From Mesotaenium endlicherianum (Eukaryota > Streptophyta > Zygnematophyceae > Zygnematales > Mesotaeniaceae), in assembly GCA_009602735.1 (NCBI GenBank), contig WELA01005894.1, positions 1 to 64,000 on the forward strand: DNA of 64,000 nucleotides. Direction: 5' to 3'. Under the pieces are notes generated by a model. It was not told where the DNA came from. It ran no database searches and saw nothing but the letters and a program-made list of their open reading frames with translations. This document shows, piece by piece, positions 1 through 8,442 of the stretch (the stretch's first letter is position 1; each line of letters begins with the position of its first letter). The position numbers were made by a program, and so were the translations under genes.

Positions 1-19
1 GTTAACTTTTTAAAAGCTC

Positions 20-57
20 AAAAAAGATAAGCCGGATCAGTTGTTCTGACCCGGCTT
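20..57 (-). terminator. Rho-independent terminator after the HMA gene
   Basis: Read on the minus strand, a 12-bp stem (AAGCCGG then GTCAG, one A/C mismatch) with a 5-nt loop is followed at once by a T-rich run (positions 20-27). It sits 12 bp past the stop of the HMA gene and probably ends the minus-strand operon of this end of the window. Confidence 0.8.
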
Positions 58-68
58 ACCTCTAAAGT

Positions 69-281
69 TTAGGCTACTTCCTCCGCTTTGAAACCTGCCT
101 TCTCAACCGCTCTAACTACGTCATTCTTATTGACTTCTGTACCTGAAACGGTCAAAATTTTATTCGGATTTTGAGTATCTACCTTCCAGTTGTTTTCACC
201 CACGGTTTCGTTTAGTGAAGAAGTAATCTTCGCAACACATCCGCTGCAATTGATGTTTGTTTTCAATTTCAGAGTTTCCAT
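69..281 (-). CDS. Heavy-metal-associated (HMA) domain protein, small metallochaperone
   Basis: A 70-residue single HMA domain of the CopZ/Atx1 type that carries a soft metal ion, probably Cu(I), in the cytoplasm. The metal motif NCSGC lies at residues 11-15 (C12 and C15), in the loop after the first strand, and the length matches a stand-alone chaperone. It lies last in a minus-strand run that includes a SoxB-like phosphatase and sulfur genes, and a terminator follows. Assignment to HMA is firm. The metal and the partner (an efflux ATPase or transporter) cannot be read from the sequence, and no P-type ATPase is present in the window. Confidence 0.88.
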   Translation of the reverse strand: METLKLKTNINCSGCVAKITSSLNETVGENNWKVDTQNPNKILTVSGTEVNKNDVVRAVEKAGFKAEEVA

Positions 282-326
282 GTTATTCTATTTTTATTGA
301 TTAAAGAATTGATTTGAATTTTAAAC

Positions 327-342
327 GTAAGCTGTTGCTTAC
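327..342 (-). terminator. Short hairpin downstream of the SoxB-like gene
   Basis: GTAAGC and GCTTAC pair around a 4-nt loop, 33 bp past the stop of the metallophosphatase gene. The following minus-strand bases are A/T-rich (GTTTAAAATT) but not a clean U-run. It may be a weak terminator or a processing hairpin. Confidence 0.4.
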
Positions 343-374
343 TACACTTACAGAGCTTAGAACCTCAGTTTTTA

Positions 375-1757
375 CTACACTGGAACAAAGGATTTTTGAT
401 GCAGCATATTTATGTCAAGCCCCGTTTCATTTAAGAAAAGAGCCATTGCCTCTACTGCTGTTATTTCGGTTTGCTGACGATTGAAACCAAATTTCTCCGG
501 CACACCTTGTTCGGTTACAAAAGATGCTCTGTACCGTTTATCTTTTTGATAAGGACTGTTGCCAATGAACAATTCCTGAATTCCCATTTGTTGCATCGGA
601 TTGGCTGAAAATGTTCTCTCCAGGTTTTCTTCCAGCATTTCCTTGATTTCTTCTCCGGTTAATTCCGTTGTTGAAATGAAAGGGTTGTGTGGAATGATAT
701 TGAACAGGTCATTTTTCGAAATATTTCCTTTAAGTATCGGTATCCCATATCTCCATCCATTGGAAAAGGCGAGCTCTGTTTGCGAAACACGCATCATTGC
801 CGCAAGCAATAAATTATCCATTGATGAATGCAATGTGTTATAGCGATGCAAGGTAACCGGAGTGGTTCCAACTACATCTGTAAAAAGATCGGCGTGTGGA
901 GCTAAGGCATCTTTGACCATCCTTTCTGTTTCTTCATCCTGCGGAAGCGTTTCATCAACCACTTTTAATTCGTAGCGATAGCTATTGATTGTATTGCTTT
1001 CTATTTCCACATCTAAATGCCCAATGAAAGAACCGTGACAACCGCATTGAATGACAACTGTGTCATTAACTGTTATAGTCTCATAAAGCCGGTTGTGCGT
1101 GTGCGCACTTAAACAAATATCTACACCGTTTACTTTTGAAAGCAAATCACAATCTTGTGGGAAGCCATTGTGTGAGAGCAAGATAACCAGATTGGCACCC
1201 TCATTCCTCACCCGGTTAATCATTTCAGGCAATTCTTTTGAGCCATCGGTAATACGCAACCCTTTGCTGAAGTGTTTAGGCATGGTTTTGTCAATGATAT
1301 TGGAGCAAATGCCGAGTACAGCAATTTTATAACCATTCACCTCTTTGATAACGTAGGCAGGTAAAAAAAGACTGCCGGCCTCGTTGTACACATTCATTCC
1401 TAAAACAGGATAGTTGAGTTGGGAAGACAAATGTCTTAAATGTTGCGGACCATACGCAAAATCCCAATGTCCTACCATGGCATCAATGCCTATGTTGTTT
1501 AAAATAGGCACCACAACTTCGCCTTTCGATTGCACCACAGGAAAAGTGCCGTGAAAGGTATCACCACCATCAAAGACTAAAACATTCTCCTGCTGTCTCC
1601 TGACATCGTTTATATAACCGGCTATTCTTGCATAACCACCCGCTATTTTTATCACTTCTTCGGAACCGCTATAAAAAAGCTCTGGGTGCGGCTGTAAATA
1701 GCCATGGATATCATTGAAGAACAAGACAGATAGTTTCATCTTTTCAGAATGGTACAT
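375..1757 (-). CDS. SoxB-like / 5'-nucleotidase family metallophosphatase
   Basis: A 460-residue two-domain protein: an N-terminal calcineurin-like metallophosphatase (about 7-265) and a C-terminal 5'-nucleotidase substrate domain (about 285-455). Metal-site motifs visible are NDIHG (15-19), DGGD (63-66), GHWDF (96-100), SHNG (195-198) and AHTHN (218-222). GHWDF in place of the GNHEFD of nucleotidases, and the NPMQQMG stretch near the end, resemble SoxB, the dimanganese thiosulfohydrolase; that comparison is from memory. There is no signal peptide, unlike periplasmic SoxB, and SoxYZ, XA and CD are absent, so a stand-alone cytoplasmic phosphatase remains possible. The start codon overlaps the stop of the broken TauE gene (TAATG), which implies translational coupling. 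Met7 is an alternative start. Confidence 0.72.
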   Translation of the reverse strand: MYHSEKMKLSVLFFNDIHGYLQPHPELFYSGSEEVIKIAGGYARIAGYINDVRRQQENVLVFDGGDTFHGTFPVVQSKGEVVVPILNNIGIDAMVGHWDFAYGPQHLRHLSSQLNYPVLGMNVYNEAGSLFLPAYVIKEVNGYKIAVLGICSNIIDKTMPKHFSKGLRITDGSKELPEMINRVRNEGANLVILLSHNGFPQDCDLLSKVNGVDICLSAHTHNRLYETITVNDTVVIQCGCHGSFIGHLDVEIESNTINSYRYELKVVDETLPQDEETERMVKDALAPHADLFTDVVGTTPVTLHRYNTLHSSMDNLLLAAMMRVSQTELAFSNGWRYGIPILKGNISKNDLFNIIPHNPFISTTELTGEEIKEMLEENLERTFSANPMQQMGIQELFIGNSPYQKDKRYRASFVTEQGVPEKFGFNRQQTEITAVEAMALFLNETGLDINMLHQKSFVPV

Positions 1758-2082
1758 TAATTCTTTGAAAAAAACATTTTTATACCGATTGCAATTAAAA
1801 CGATAGCTAAAACTTTTTCAACTGCTTCTTTCTTTAATAAATAATTTGACTAAGTGCTGCTGCTTTAACATCTACATTTCCCTGTTTGTAATAAACATAA
1901 GCAGCCATGAGACCAATAGGCGGTGCAAGGGCTGCAATAGAAGTGCCTTGTGCAGTTCGGAAAGAAAAGGCAAATAGAAAAACCCAAGCGGGAACAATGA
2001 TAACACCGCCACCAATGCCAACCATACCGCTTAACCATCCTGCAAATAGGCCCAACAACAATAATCCGAAAACGTAATTCAT
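1757..2082 (-). pseudogene. TauE/SafE-family sulfite exporter, internally deleted
   Basis: The first 82 codons give a clear TauE/SafE half: hydrophobic N-terminus, the glycine motif MVGIGGGVIIVPA, and a second helix ending near AALAPPIG. The frame then closes at a TAA. Just past it, in another frame (about 1757-1840), lies a typical TauE C-terminal helix (LLKKEAVEKVLAIV, ending FFSKN), whose own stop overlaps the start of the next gene. The simplest reading is a deletion of about 30 codons in the middle that also shifted the frame. An intact, longer TauE paralogue is at 20158-20955. A sequencing error alone would not explain the missing segment. Confidence 0.72.
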
Positions 2083-2212
2083 AAGCTGCTCTTTATTATA
2101 TTGACAAATACAAGATCGTCGGTAGGTTTATCCTTATTTTATAGAGGTTTTAAACGTTTACAAAACTTGTTCCATATGAATTAGATAAATGATTTCCACA
2201 TAGCGCCTGTGT

Positions 2213-2599
2213 TCAAATGCGATCAATCACATTTTGCAATTTGCCGCTTACTTCTTCTGCAATGGAATGTAATGCTTCGTTTTCCACCCCACCAATTGAG
2301 TTAAGCGGATTGATGGCCGATACTTCCACTTCTCCGTTTTGTTTCTCCTGTATTAAAATGTTACAAGGCAGCATCACACCTATCTTGTCCTCCAGTTGAA
2401 CAGCCTTATGCGCCAGTGCGGGATTGCAGGCGCCCAGGATTTTGTAGTTGCGGAAGTCAACCCCTAATTTTTCTTTGAGCTTTTCTTTCAGGTCAATTTC
2501 TGTAATCACACCAAAACCTTCCTTCTTCAATTCGCCTGTTACGGCGTCAACAGCCGCAATGAAATTTTTGTTTACTTTTTTGCTGATTGTATAGTCCAT
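2213..2599 (-). CDS. DUF302 family protein
   Basis: A 128-residue soluble protein matching DUF302 (TT1751-like fold) along its length: the start MDYTISKKVN, the FGVITEIDL segment, NYKILGACNPALA and LPCNILI are family hallmarks, with cysteines at about 58 and 79. No biochemical function is established for the family. DUF302 genes often sit with sulfur or metal stress genes, as here between a DUF2243 membrane protein and a TauE remnant on the same strand. The 130-bp gap before the TauE remnant shows no gene. Confidence 0.85.
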   Translation of the reverse strand: MDYTISKKVNKNFIAAVDAVTGELKKEGFGVITEIDLKEKLKEKLGVDFRNYKILGACNPALAHKAVQLEDKIGVMLPCNILIQEKQNGEVEVSAINPLNSIGGVENEALHSIAEEVSGKLQNVIDRI

Positions 2600-2623
2600 A
2601 ATGGTTTCTTTAAAAGTGATTTC

Positions 2624-3283
2624 TTAAGTTACTTTCTTTGTATTTACCAGACTGTAGCCTGCTATAATCAGCAGTACCGAAAAAACCAAAAAGCCCCAGT
2701 TCCATGCCGGTATGTTCAAGGCCACCTCTCTTACATTGTGTAGTTTTAAAAGGTGATGGTTAATAATGCCTTCAATAATGTTGAATAGGCCCCAGCCCAG
2801 GAGCATGCCGCCAACAAGCAAATTGCCGGAACGGGCAATGTCCTTACGCCACAATAGCTTCCAAAGCAACACGACACCTACCAGCAATACAATCAGGCAA
2901 AACGCATGAAACACCCCATCCCAGAACATGTTTACACTTTTGTTTACATAATCTGTCGGCGGAATTTTTTTCGATAACATCTCATGCCATTGCAAAATTT
3001 GGTGCAGCACAATACCATCTACAAATCCGCCCAAACCAATCCCCAGCACCATTGCCGCTGTAGTCAAGGGAACGGGTGTCAGTTCCTCGCTTTCGGGATA
3101 GGCGGCCAACCGTGTTTTATAGCGCTTTGCAGACAGTGCGGAAAGAAGCACTACTACAACGGCAAGCACAATGAAGGCTGAAAGCATGGTTAGCAGGTTA
3201 GGGAAAAAAGCGCTGTTCCAAATTGCTTCCCGGATATGCTTGTTGCAGGTGATGCATGCAAAGTGAATTGATAGCCACGTCAT
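2624..3283 (-). CDS. DUF2243 family membrane protein
   Basis: A 219-residue membrane protein. An N-terminal extension carries FACITCNK (a CxxC pair) before a first membrane segment (about 30-52). The DUF2243 core follows, with LGIGLGGFVDGIVLHQILQW, a second and third segment, and the paired motif IIEGIINHHLLKLH, each containing conserved histidines. The repeated D/E-G-I-x-x-H pattern suggests haem or metal ligands in the membrane, but this is inference. It is 24 bp upstream of the DUF302 gene and probably co-transcribed. Function unknown. Confidence 0.82.
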   Translation of the reverse strand: MTWLSIHFACITCNKHIREAIWNSAFFPNLLTMLSAFIVLAVVVVLLSALSAKRYKTRLAAYPESEELTPVPLTTAAMVLGIGLGGFVDGIVLHQILQWHEMLSKKIPPTDYVNKSVNMFWDGVFHAFCLIVLLVGVVLLWKLLWRKDIARSGNLLVGGMLLGWGLFNIIEGIINHHLLKLHNVREVALNIPAWNWGFLVFSVLLIIAGYSLVNTKKVT

Positions 3284-3405
3284 ACGGGATTATTTAAAAT
3301 TTATACTTAATCAAACATGAAATAATTGAAACAAACCATGTTCCACTATTATCTCATGTACATTAGATTTTTGTTGTCTATAGATGGATATTTATTCCAG
3401 CACAA

Positions 3406-3864
3406 CTAAGGATGTACGACAGCCCAGCCTTCGTATTGTCTGATGATGATTTCTCCGTTGCCGCTTGGTACATAAGATACAAACGGCCATAACTCATCTT
3501 TGCTGATTTTTCTCTCCCGCAACGTGTTCTCACATTGTGCCAGCAGTACACCTTTACTCTTCAAACCCATGAGCAGTGTATCGTAGCGATTGCTTTTCCG
3601 GTAAATTTCTACACCATCGCCAAAGGCAATCAACTCTACCTGTAACTTACCCTTTAGCCGTGGATCCTCTAAAGCATTATTGATGTTTCTAACCACAGCC
3701 CTTATTTTTTTGTCGTCCGATTGATTGAGAATGTACAAAGCCTTGTATGCATTCAATGTTGCCTCTGCTCCATGAAAGTCGTAATTGCTGACTTGTTGTG
3801 TGTGACCTGTTGCGTACAAAAGGGTCAATGCCAGCCAAAGGACCATCGTTTTTATTCTTCTCAT
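3406..3864 (-). CDS. Secreted DsrE-like sulfur-carrier family protein
   Basis: A 152-residue protein with a signal peptide (residues 1-23, cleavage near GHT-QQ) followed by a DsrE/DsrF-like domain. The core has the FGDGVEIYRK strand-loop, a conserved cysteine in LLAQCENTL (about residue 110) and the ending VPSGNGEIIIRQYEGWA, typical of exported DsrE-family proteins in Bacteroidota and Proteobacteria. The cysteine could carry persulfide, by analogy with DsrE and TusD; this is inference. It follows the MBL-rhodanese gene by 9 bp and should share its Crp-type promoter. Confidence 0.8.
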   Translation of the reverse strand: MRRIKTMVLWLALTLLYATGHTQQVSNYDFHGAEATLNAYKALYILNQSDDKKIRAVVRNINNALEDPRLKGKLQVELIAFGDGVEIYRKSNRYDTLLMGLKSKGVLLAQCENTLRERKISKDELWPFVSYVPSGNGEIIIRQYEGWAVVHP

Positions 3865-3873
3865 TATTTGTGT

Positions 3874-5229
3874 TTAACTGGTCTTCATAAAATTTTTAAC
3901 AGCATCGCTCAAATCAAACACCCTTGCCTTTTCGTTCAACGTTGAATGAATAAGCGAACTGGCGGCTGCACTGCGGTAACCTCCGGCACAATGCACCACA
4001 ATAGGCTTATTGGTTGGGATTTCGGCTACTCTTTCTCTCAATTCTGCCAGTGGGATGGGCAGGCTGCCCGGAAATATTTTTCCGGCCTTCACCTCTGATG
4101 TGTTCCGAACATCTATAATGGTGTAATTAGCTTTCTGCTCTTTAAAGATATTTACATCAAGTTCTGCCTCTTTCTCGGGTCCGTCCCTAACAATCAATGC
4201 CTCCGCAATTGCCGTTTCGTAACCAATGGCAGCCGCTCTTAACATCATACGTTGCAATTGCTCCCTGCTTTCACCTGCCAGATAGAATTTTTCACCCGGC
4301 TTAATGATGCTGCCCAGCCAGGTCTCAAATTTGCCATCTTCCATGATATTGATAGAATGTGGCAGATGCCCTTCTTTGAAGTGTTCTTCTTTGCGAACGT
4401 CCACAATCCATAAAGCTTTATCCAATCCAGCAGCATCATTACCGCTGTCGCTCATTTTAATCTTCGAAATGCTTTCCTGCAAAGGGGCTGCACCTTTCCG
4501 GTTAAGCTCCACATCAAAAGAAAAGTAGTGCGGAATAAACGGCTGGTCGGATAGAAGATTGTTGACAAATTCTTCTTCGGTTACCGGCTGCAAACTCCAG
4601 TTGGTTTGTTTTTCCCTTCCGATGGCGCTGCTGCTTTCCTTGCTTAAATTTTTGCCGCACAAGGTTCCGGCTCCATGCGCTGGATATACGACAACGTCAT
4701 CATTCAGCGTCATCAATTTTTCCCGTAGCGAGTGATACATCTGCCTTGCCAACTCTTCCCGTTTCGATTGAATTTTACCGGCACCTTCTCTTAAATCCGG
4801 TCTGCCACAGTCGCCAATGAATAGGGTATCGCCGGTGAAGACGGCTTTTTGCTTTCCATTATGCTCTAACAGAACGCTAATGCTATCCGGCGAATGTCCC
4901 GGTGTATGAATAGCGGACAACTTTACTTTCCCAACCTGAATGGAGTCGCCTTCGTCAAAGGTTTGGTGCGGGTAAAGCGCATCTACCAGCTTACCGGTGT
5001 AAATGGTTGCACCTGTTGACTGATGAAGCTCTAAATGACTGCTCACGAAGTCGGCATGCGGATGTGTTTCGATGACGCCTACAATTTGTGCTTCGTTTTC
5101 GGTTGCATAATCAAGATAGGGTTGAGTGTTTCGGGCAGGGTCAATCAGGATTATTTTCTTCTCGCAATCGCTTAAAACAGCATAGCTAAATTGCGCAAGG
5201 TTTTTGTCTTCAAATTGCTTTATCTGCAT
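3874..5229 (-). CDS. MBL-fold persulfide dioxygenase-like hydrolase fused to two rhodanese domains
   Basis: A 451-residue protein. Residues 1-235 are a metallo-beta-lactamase fold of the ETHE1/persulfide dioxygenase kind: THPHADF (H56, H58, D60), H65, the HTPGHS loop (H112) and TGDTLF. Two rhodanese domains follow (about 255-345 and 360-450). The first lacks the catalytic cysteine, whereas the second has VVHCAGGYRS. By family knowledge it would oxidise glutathione or similar persulfide to sulfite while handling sulfane sulfur. It heads a minus-strand operon with DsrE, DUF2243 and DUF302 genes. A Crp-type palindrome lies 48 bp upstream of the start. A 473-residue paralogue is at 18659-20080. 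Confidence 0.9.
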   Translation of the reverse strand: MQIKQFEDKNLAQFSYAVLSDCEKKIILIDPARNTQPYLDYATENEAQIVGVIETHPHADFVSSHLELHQSTGATIYTGKLVDALYPHQTFDEGDSIQVGKVKLSAIHTPGHSPDSISVLLEHNGKQKAVFTGDTLFIGDCGRPDLREGAGKIQSKREELARQMYHSLREKLMTLNDDVVVYPAHGAGTLCGKNLSKESSSAIGREKQTNWSLQPVTEEEFVNNLLSDQPFIPHYFSFDVELNRKGAAPLQESISKIKMSDSGNDAAGLDKALWIVDVRKEEHFKEGHLPHSINIMEDGKFETWLGSIIKPGEKFYLAGESREQLQRMMLRAAAIGYETAIAEALIVRDGPEKEAELDVNIFKEQKANYTIIDVRNTSEVKAGKIFPGSLPIPLAELRERVAEIPTNKPIVVHCAGGYRSAAASSLIHSTLNEKARVFDLSDAVKNFMKTS

Positions 5230-5276
5230 GCGTCCAATCTTTAAGGGTGAAGTAATAGTAAAGTAGGGTTTCGGGT

Positions 5277-5292
5277 TGTGACTTTTGTCACG
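5277..5292. promoter_or_regulatory. Crp-type operator, MBL-rhodanese operon
   Basis: TGTGA-CTTTTG-TCACG, a palindrome of the GTGA-N6-TCAC class, lies 48 bp from the start codon of the minus-strand MBL-rhodanese gene. A possible -7 box (TACTTTAC on the minus strand, 5258-5265) is placed as expected for activation. Confidence 0.75.
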
Positions 5293-5312
5293 GCAGGCTT
5301 ATCAAAACTAAT

Positions 5313-5753
5313 TTATGCGGCTGCACTGTGACTATTGGCTATGTTACAAGAGGCGGCATCTTTGTCGTACCGGACGAAAAAGGAGAGCCATACTGTTCTG
5401 GATAAACGCATCAGGTAAGGTTGCAGGGCAAGGAGCAAAACGGCATTTAACCCTATCCACCAAAAGAACCGGTTGTCGTGCACCGACATGCCAATAATGA
5501 CCCACCAGGCAATAAAACTTGCAACTGTTATTGCAACGGCTAAAGCATAGCTGACATAACCAGTCCCATAACAGAACGAAGGTTCAATTTCCATCGGTTG
5601 CCCGCAAACCGGGCAGGTGTCGTTCATTTTCATGAAACCTTTGCTGTAAGAACGCCTGTTAACGAACATATCGCCCTGCCTGCAATGCGGGCACTTTAAC
5701 TTTAGAACGCTTGGAATATATTTGGGATGTTGATGCTGCTTGGGTGTTTCCAT
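5313..5753 (-). CDS. DUF983 family membrane protein
   Basis: A 146-residue protein with an N-terminal zinc ribbon (CPHC at about 20-23 and CPVC at about 46-49), then two membrane segments (about 70-92 and 99-118) and a short cytoplasmic tail. This is the standard DUF983 layout; the family function is unknown. It diverges from the MFS gene; the shared 117-bp intergenic region contains a Crp-type palindrome 49 bp from this start. It could be regulated together with the MBL-rhodanese gene 83 bp downstream, although that gene has its own operator. Confidence 0.85.
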   Translation of the reverse strand: METPKQHQHPKYIPSVLKLKCPHCRQGDMFVNRRSYSKGFMKMNDTCPVCGQPMEIEPSFCYGTGYVSYALAVAITVASFIAWWVIIGMSVHDNRFFWWIGLNAVLLLALQPYLMRLSRTVWLSFFVRYDKDAASCNIANSHSAAA

Positions 5754-5801
5754 AAATATGCGTTTAAGACTTCAAAACTATTGAAGCCATAAGTGGTATT
5801 T

Positions 5802-5817
5802 CGTGACACATATCACA
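5802..5817. promoter_or_regulatory. Crp-type operator, shared DUF983/MFS intergenic region
   Basis: CGTGA-CACATA-TCACA lies between two divergent genes, 49 bp from the DUF983 start and 54 bp from the MFS start. On the + strand a GTATTTTG box at 5838-5845 would place the start of transcription about 42 bp from the operator centre, the class II activator distance. A separate inverted repeat CTTCAA/TTGAAG lies at 5770-5786. Confidence 0.75.
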
Positions 5818-5870
5818 GATCTTCACTTCTTGATAATGTATTTTGCCTAAGTACTAAAATCCAGCGCTCC

Positions 5871-7100
5871 ATGCAGGGTTTAAGAGAAAACCGCAACCAA
5901 TTCTATTTACTGGTGCTCATCAATGCCTTTGTTGGCAGTATGGTAGGACTGGAACGTTCTGTACTGCCGGGCCTAAGCCAACAGTTTAGCCTGAGCAGTT
6001 ACACTGCCATGCTTTCCTTTCTTGTTTCATTTGGTAGCAGTAAAGCTGTTTTTAATTTGCTTACCGGGAAATTGACAAAAACTTTTTCCCGCAAGACGGT
6101 TCTATTGATAGGGTGGATAGTCGCCCTTCCGGTTCCTTTTCTTCTTATGTATGCACCTGACTGGAACTGGATTATTGCTGCGAACGTTCTCCTGGGCATC
6201 AATCAGGGACTTGCGTGGTCTTCAACGGTCATTATGAAGATTGATTTGGTGGGAGAAAGGAACCGTGGTCTGGCAATGGGCATCAACGAATTTGCTGGTT
6301 ATTTATCAGTGGGGCTGGCTGCTTATTTAGCCAGTGAAATTGCTGCAGACAAGGGATTTGCCTACTATCCCTTCTTACCGGGAATTTTCTTTTCCATGGC
6401 CGGCTTATTCCTGACCCTGTTCTTTGTAAAGGACACAACGCCACATGTCGTTTATGAAGCAGCAAAAAGCAATGTTCCGTATTTAAAGAATATTTGGGAA
6501 GCCACTACTTTACGGCATCACAACCTTGGAAGTGTCACCATCAACGGATTTATCAACAACCTAAACGACGGCGTGATTTGGGGCCTGCTTCCTGTTTTGC
6601 TTTTGGGCAAACAGTTTACCCTTTCACAAACAGGATTTGTTGCAGGAGTTTATCCGGCTGTATGGGGCATTGCTCAATTAGTCACCGGCAAACTGGGCGA
6701 CCGGTACTGTAAAAAACAACTTATTATTTCGGGTATGCTTGTTCAAGCTGCTGGTTTAACCCTGTTGGCATTTTCCAATACGTTTTCGCCGGCTGTTATT
6801 TCTATGTTGTTACTTGGTTTAGGGACGGCCTTGGTTTATCCCAACTTTCTTACCGTGGTAGCTGAAAATACCCACCCTCATCAACGGGCAGAAAGCCTGA
6901 GCATCTTTCGTTTTTGGCGTGACAGCGGCTATGTTATTGGTGCTTTACTGTCCGGCATTTTAGCGGATGCTTTTGGTATTGTTGTCACGCTCCTGATTGT
7001 GGCAATGCTTACGGCTTTAGCCGGGCTATTGGCACAGGTAAGAATGTGTTGTACCGCAAGGTTGCTTTGGAAAAGCAGGTTATGTACAGAACTAACTTAG
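5871..7100 (+). CDS. Major facilitator superfamily transporter
   Basis: About 409 residues with the 12-helix MFS pattern. The helix 2-3 loop motif FNLLTGKLTKTFSRK (a GxLaDrxGrk variant) and its counterpart TGKLGDRYCKK in the second half are both visible. The ATG at 5871 is chosen because the longer frame (from 5793) would run through the Crp operator at 5802-5817 and adds 26 residues unlike an MFS start. The substrate is unknown; the setting suggests a sulfur compound, arsenical or metal. The last 18 residues (from RMCC) are cysteine-rich and do not look like a usual tail, so a late frameshift is possible. Confidence 0.85.
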   Translation: MQGLRENRNQFYLLVLINAFVGSMVGLERSVLPGLSQQFSLSSYTAMLSFLVSFGSSKAVFNLLTGKLTKTFSRKTVLLIGWIVALPVPFLLMYAPDWNWIIAANVLLGINQGLAWSSTVIMKIDLVGERNRGLAMGINEFAGYLSVGLAAYLASEIAADKGFAYYPFLPGIFFSMAGLFLTLFFVKDTTPHVVYEAAKSNVPYLKNIWEATTLRHHNLGSVTINGFINNLNDGVIWGLLPVLLLGKQFTLSQTGFVAGVYPAVWGIAQLVTGKLGDRYCKKQLIISGMLVQAAGLTLLAFSNTFSPAVISMLLLGLGTALVYPNFLTVVAENTHPHQRAESLSIFRFWRDSGYVIGALLSGILADAFGIVVTLLIVAMLTALAGLLAQVRMCCTARLLWKSRLCTELT

Positions 7101-7108
7101 CTGTTCAT

Positions 7109-7124
7109 CGTGACCATTATCACA
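7109..7124. promoter_or_regulatory. Crp-type operator, methyltransferase gene
   Basis: CGTGA-CCATTA-TCACA lies 34 bp before the ATG chosen for the methyltransferase. It overlaps an in-frame GTG at 7110, which argues that the GTG is not the start. Confidence 0.72.
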
Positions 7125-7157
7125 TTTAAAGGAAAGATTTGTTTGGATATTGCGTAC

Positions 7158-7754
7158 ATGGAAAGACAGTTTTGGAATACACGATATAGCGAGCATGATT
7201 TTGTTTATGGCAAAGCGCCGAACCAATTTTTCAAACAATTCATTGACACACACAAACCGGGTACTATCTTGTTGCCGGCGGAAGGAGAAGGAAGAAATAG
7301 CCGCTACGCTGCCTCCAAAGGCTGGCGGGTAGATGCATTCGATTTTAGTGAAGTGGCTACAGCAAAAGCCCTGAAGCTAACAGAAAGCCTAAGGCCGAGT
7401 ATCAATTATTGGACGCAAGATATTGCAACCTTTAAGGCAACAAAGAGATACGATGCTGTTGCGTTGATTTACGTTCACTTGCCACAAGCATTGCGACAAG
7501 TGTTTCATGAGGAAGTATTTAACGCCTTGCAATCCGGTGGATTTCTGGTGTTTGAAGCATTTGCCAAAGAGCAAGTCAATATGAAGTCCGGCGGGCCCAA
7601 AGACCTTTCATTGCTGTATGATGCCCCGTCAATTTGCAGCGATTTCCCGTTTCTTCATTTACTCTCCTGTGGGCAAAAAGAAATCGAATTGAACGAAGGA
7701 GAATTCCACAAGGGCAAGGCTACTGTTCTGCAATTGATTGGACAAAGATTGTAA
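7158..7754 (+). CDS. Class I SAM-dependent methyltransferase (TehB/thiopurine-like)
   Basis: About 198 residues from the ATG at 7158. The N-terminus FWNTRYSEHDFVYGKAPN and motif I (PAEGEGRNSRYAA, with acid DAFDFS after it) match the methyltransferases annotated as tellurite-resistance or thiopurine-like. In motif I the usual D-x-G-C-G-E is P-A-E-G-E-G. These enzymes methylate small thiols, selenium or tellurium compounds, or unknown targets. The start was set by the operator at 7109-7124, inside the longer frame. It follows the MFS gene on the same strand by 57 bp yet carries its own Crp-type site. Confidence 0.82.
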   Translation: MERQFWNTRYSEHDFVYGKAPNQFFKQFIDTHKPGTILLPAEGEGRNSRYAASKGWRVDAFDFSEVATAKALKLTESLRPSINYWTQDIATFKATKRYDAVALIYVHLPQALRQVFHEEVFNALQSGGFLVFEAFAKEQVNMKSGGPKDLSLLYDAPSICSDFPFLHLLSCGQKEIELNEGEFHKGKATVLQLIGQRL

Positions 7755-7871
7755 GGAAACCACAAGCCGGGTGTCCGGGGGCCGCACGGTACGAGAAATT
7801 ATGTTGCTAAGCGTAAAGTCCATTTTTGAAATCTGGTGAATGAGAAAGAAGGAATGACAACATGGGGAGCC

Positions 7872-8429
7872 TTATTTCAATAGTTGGCGAAAGGCTTCCG
7901 AATTATAATCATTGCCGCCACTGATTTGCCGTAGCAATTCACCTTTTTCGTTGTAGATAAAAGTAGAAGGAATAGCATCCACATTGAAAATGGTTGGCAG
8001 GTTCTCGGCGGGATAATAAACCGGCAGGTTCAGATTTTGGCTGCGCATGAACCTTTTTGCTTTTGCGAAGTTATCGTCCAGCGAAAGCATCACAAAAGCT
8101 ACTTTACTGGTGTCTACCGATTTTGAAAGTTTCTCAATGGATGGCATTTCGGCCCGACATGGGGGACACCAGCTTGCCCATAAATTGACAAACACTTTTT
8201 TGCCTGCAAAACTTTGCAGGTTGATGCGACGGCCATTGATATCTTCCATTGCAAACGCAGGCAACAAAGAAGCCGGCGCTGTTGCGCTATGGCTGTCAAC
8301 CGTAGTGGAGTGCTGCGTTGATACAGGCGTGGTTTCGTTCTGCTTATCCTCCGAACACGCTACGAATGTTATCATTAAGACGGCTGAAGTGAATACGATT
8401 GCTCTTTTCCCAAATTGTTTTTTGTTCAT
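7872..8429 (-). CDS. TlpA/ResA-like thioredoxin lipoprotein
   Basis: A 185-residue lipoprotein. The signal peptide ends in a lipobox at TFVAC (C25), then a low-complexity linker, then a thioredoxin fold (about 55-185) with the active site WCPPC and the Bacteroidota TlpA extension RAEMPS. It should act outside the cytoplasmic membrane as a disulfide reductant, in cytochrome c maturation or as partner of a redox enzyme. It is last in the efflux operon, 13 bp after a second TlpA-like gene with the same WCPPCRAEMPS motif, which suggests duplication of the pair. Confidence 0.88.
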   Translation of the reverse strand: MNKKQFGKRAIVFTSAVLMITFVACSEDKQNETTPVSTQHSTTVDSHSATAPASLLPAFAMEDINGRRINLQSFAGKKVFVNLWASWCPPCRAEMPSIEKLSKSVDTSKVAFVMLSLDDNFAKAKRFMRSQNLNLPVYYPAENLPTIFNVDAIPSTFIYNEKGELLRQISGGNDYNSEAFRQLLK

Positions 8430-8442
8430 TTGTTTTATTTTT

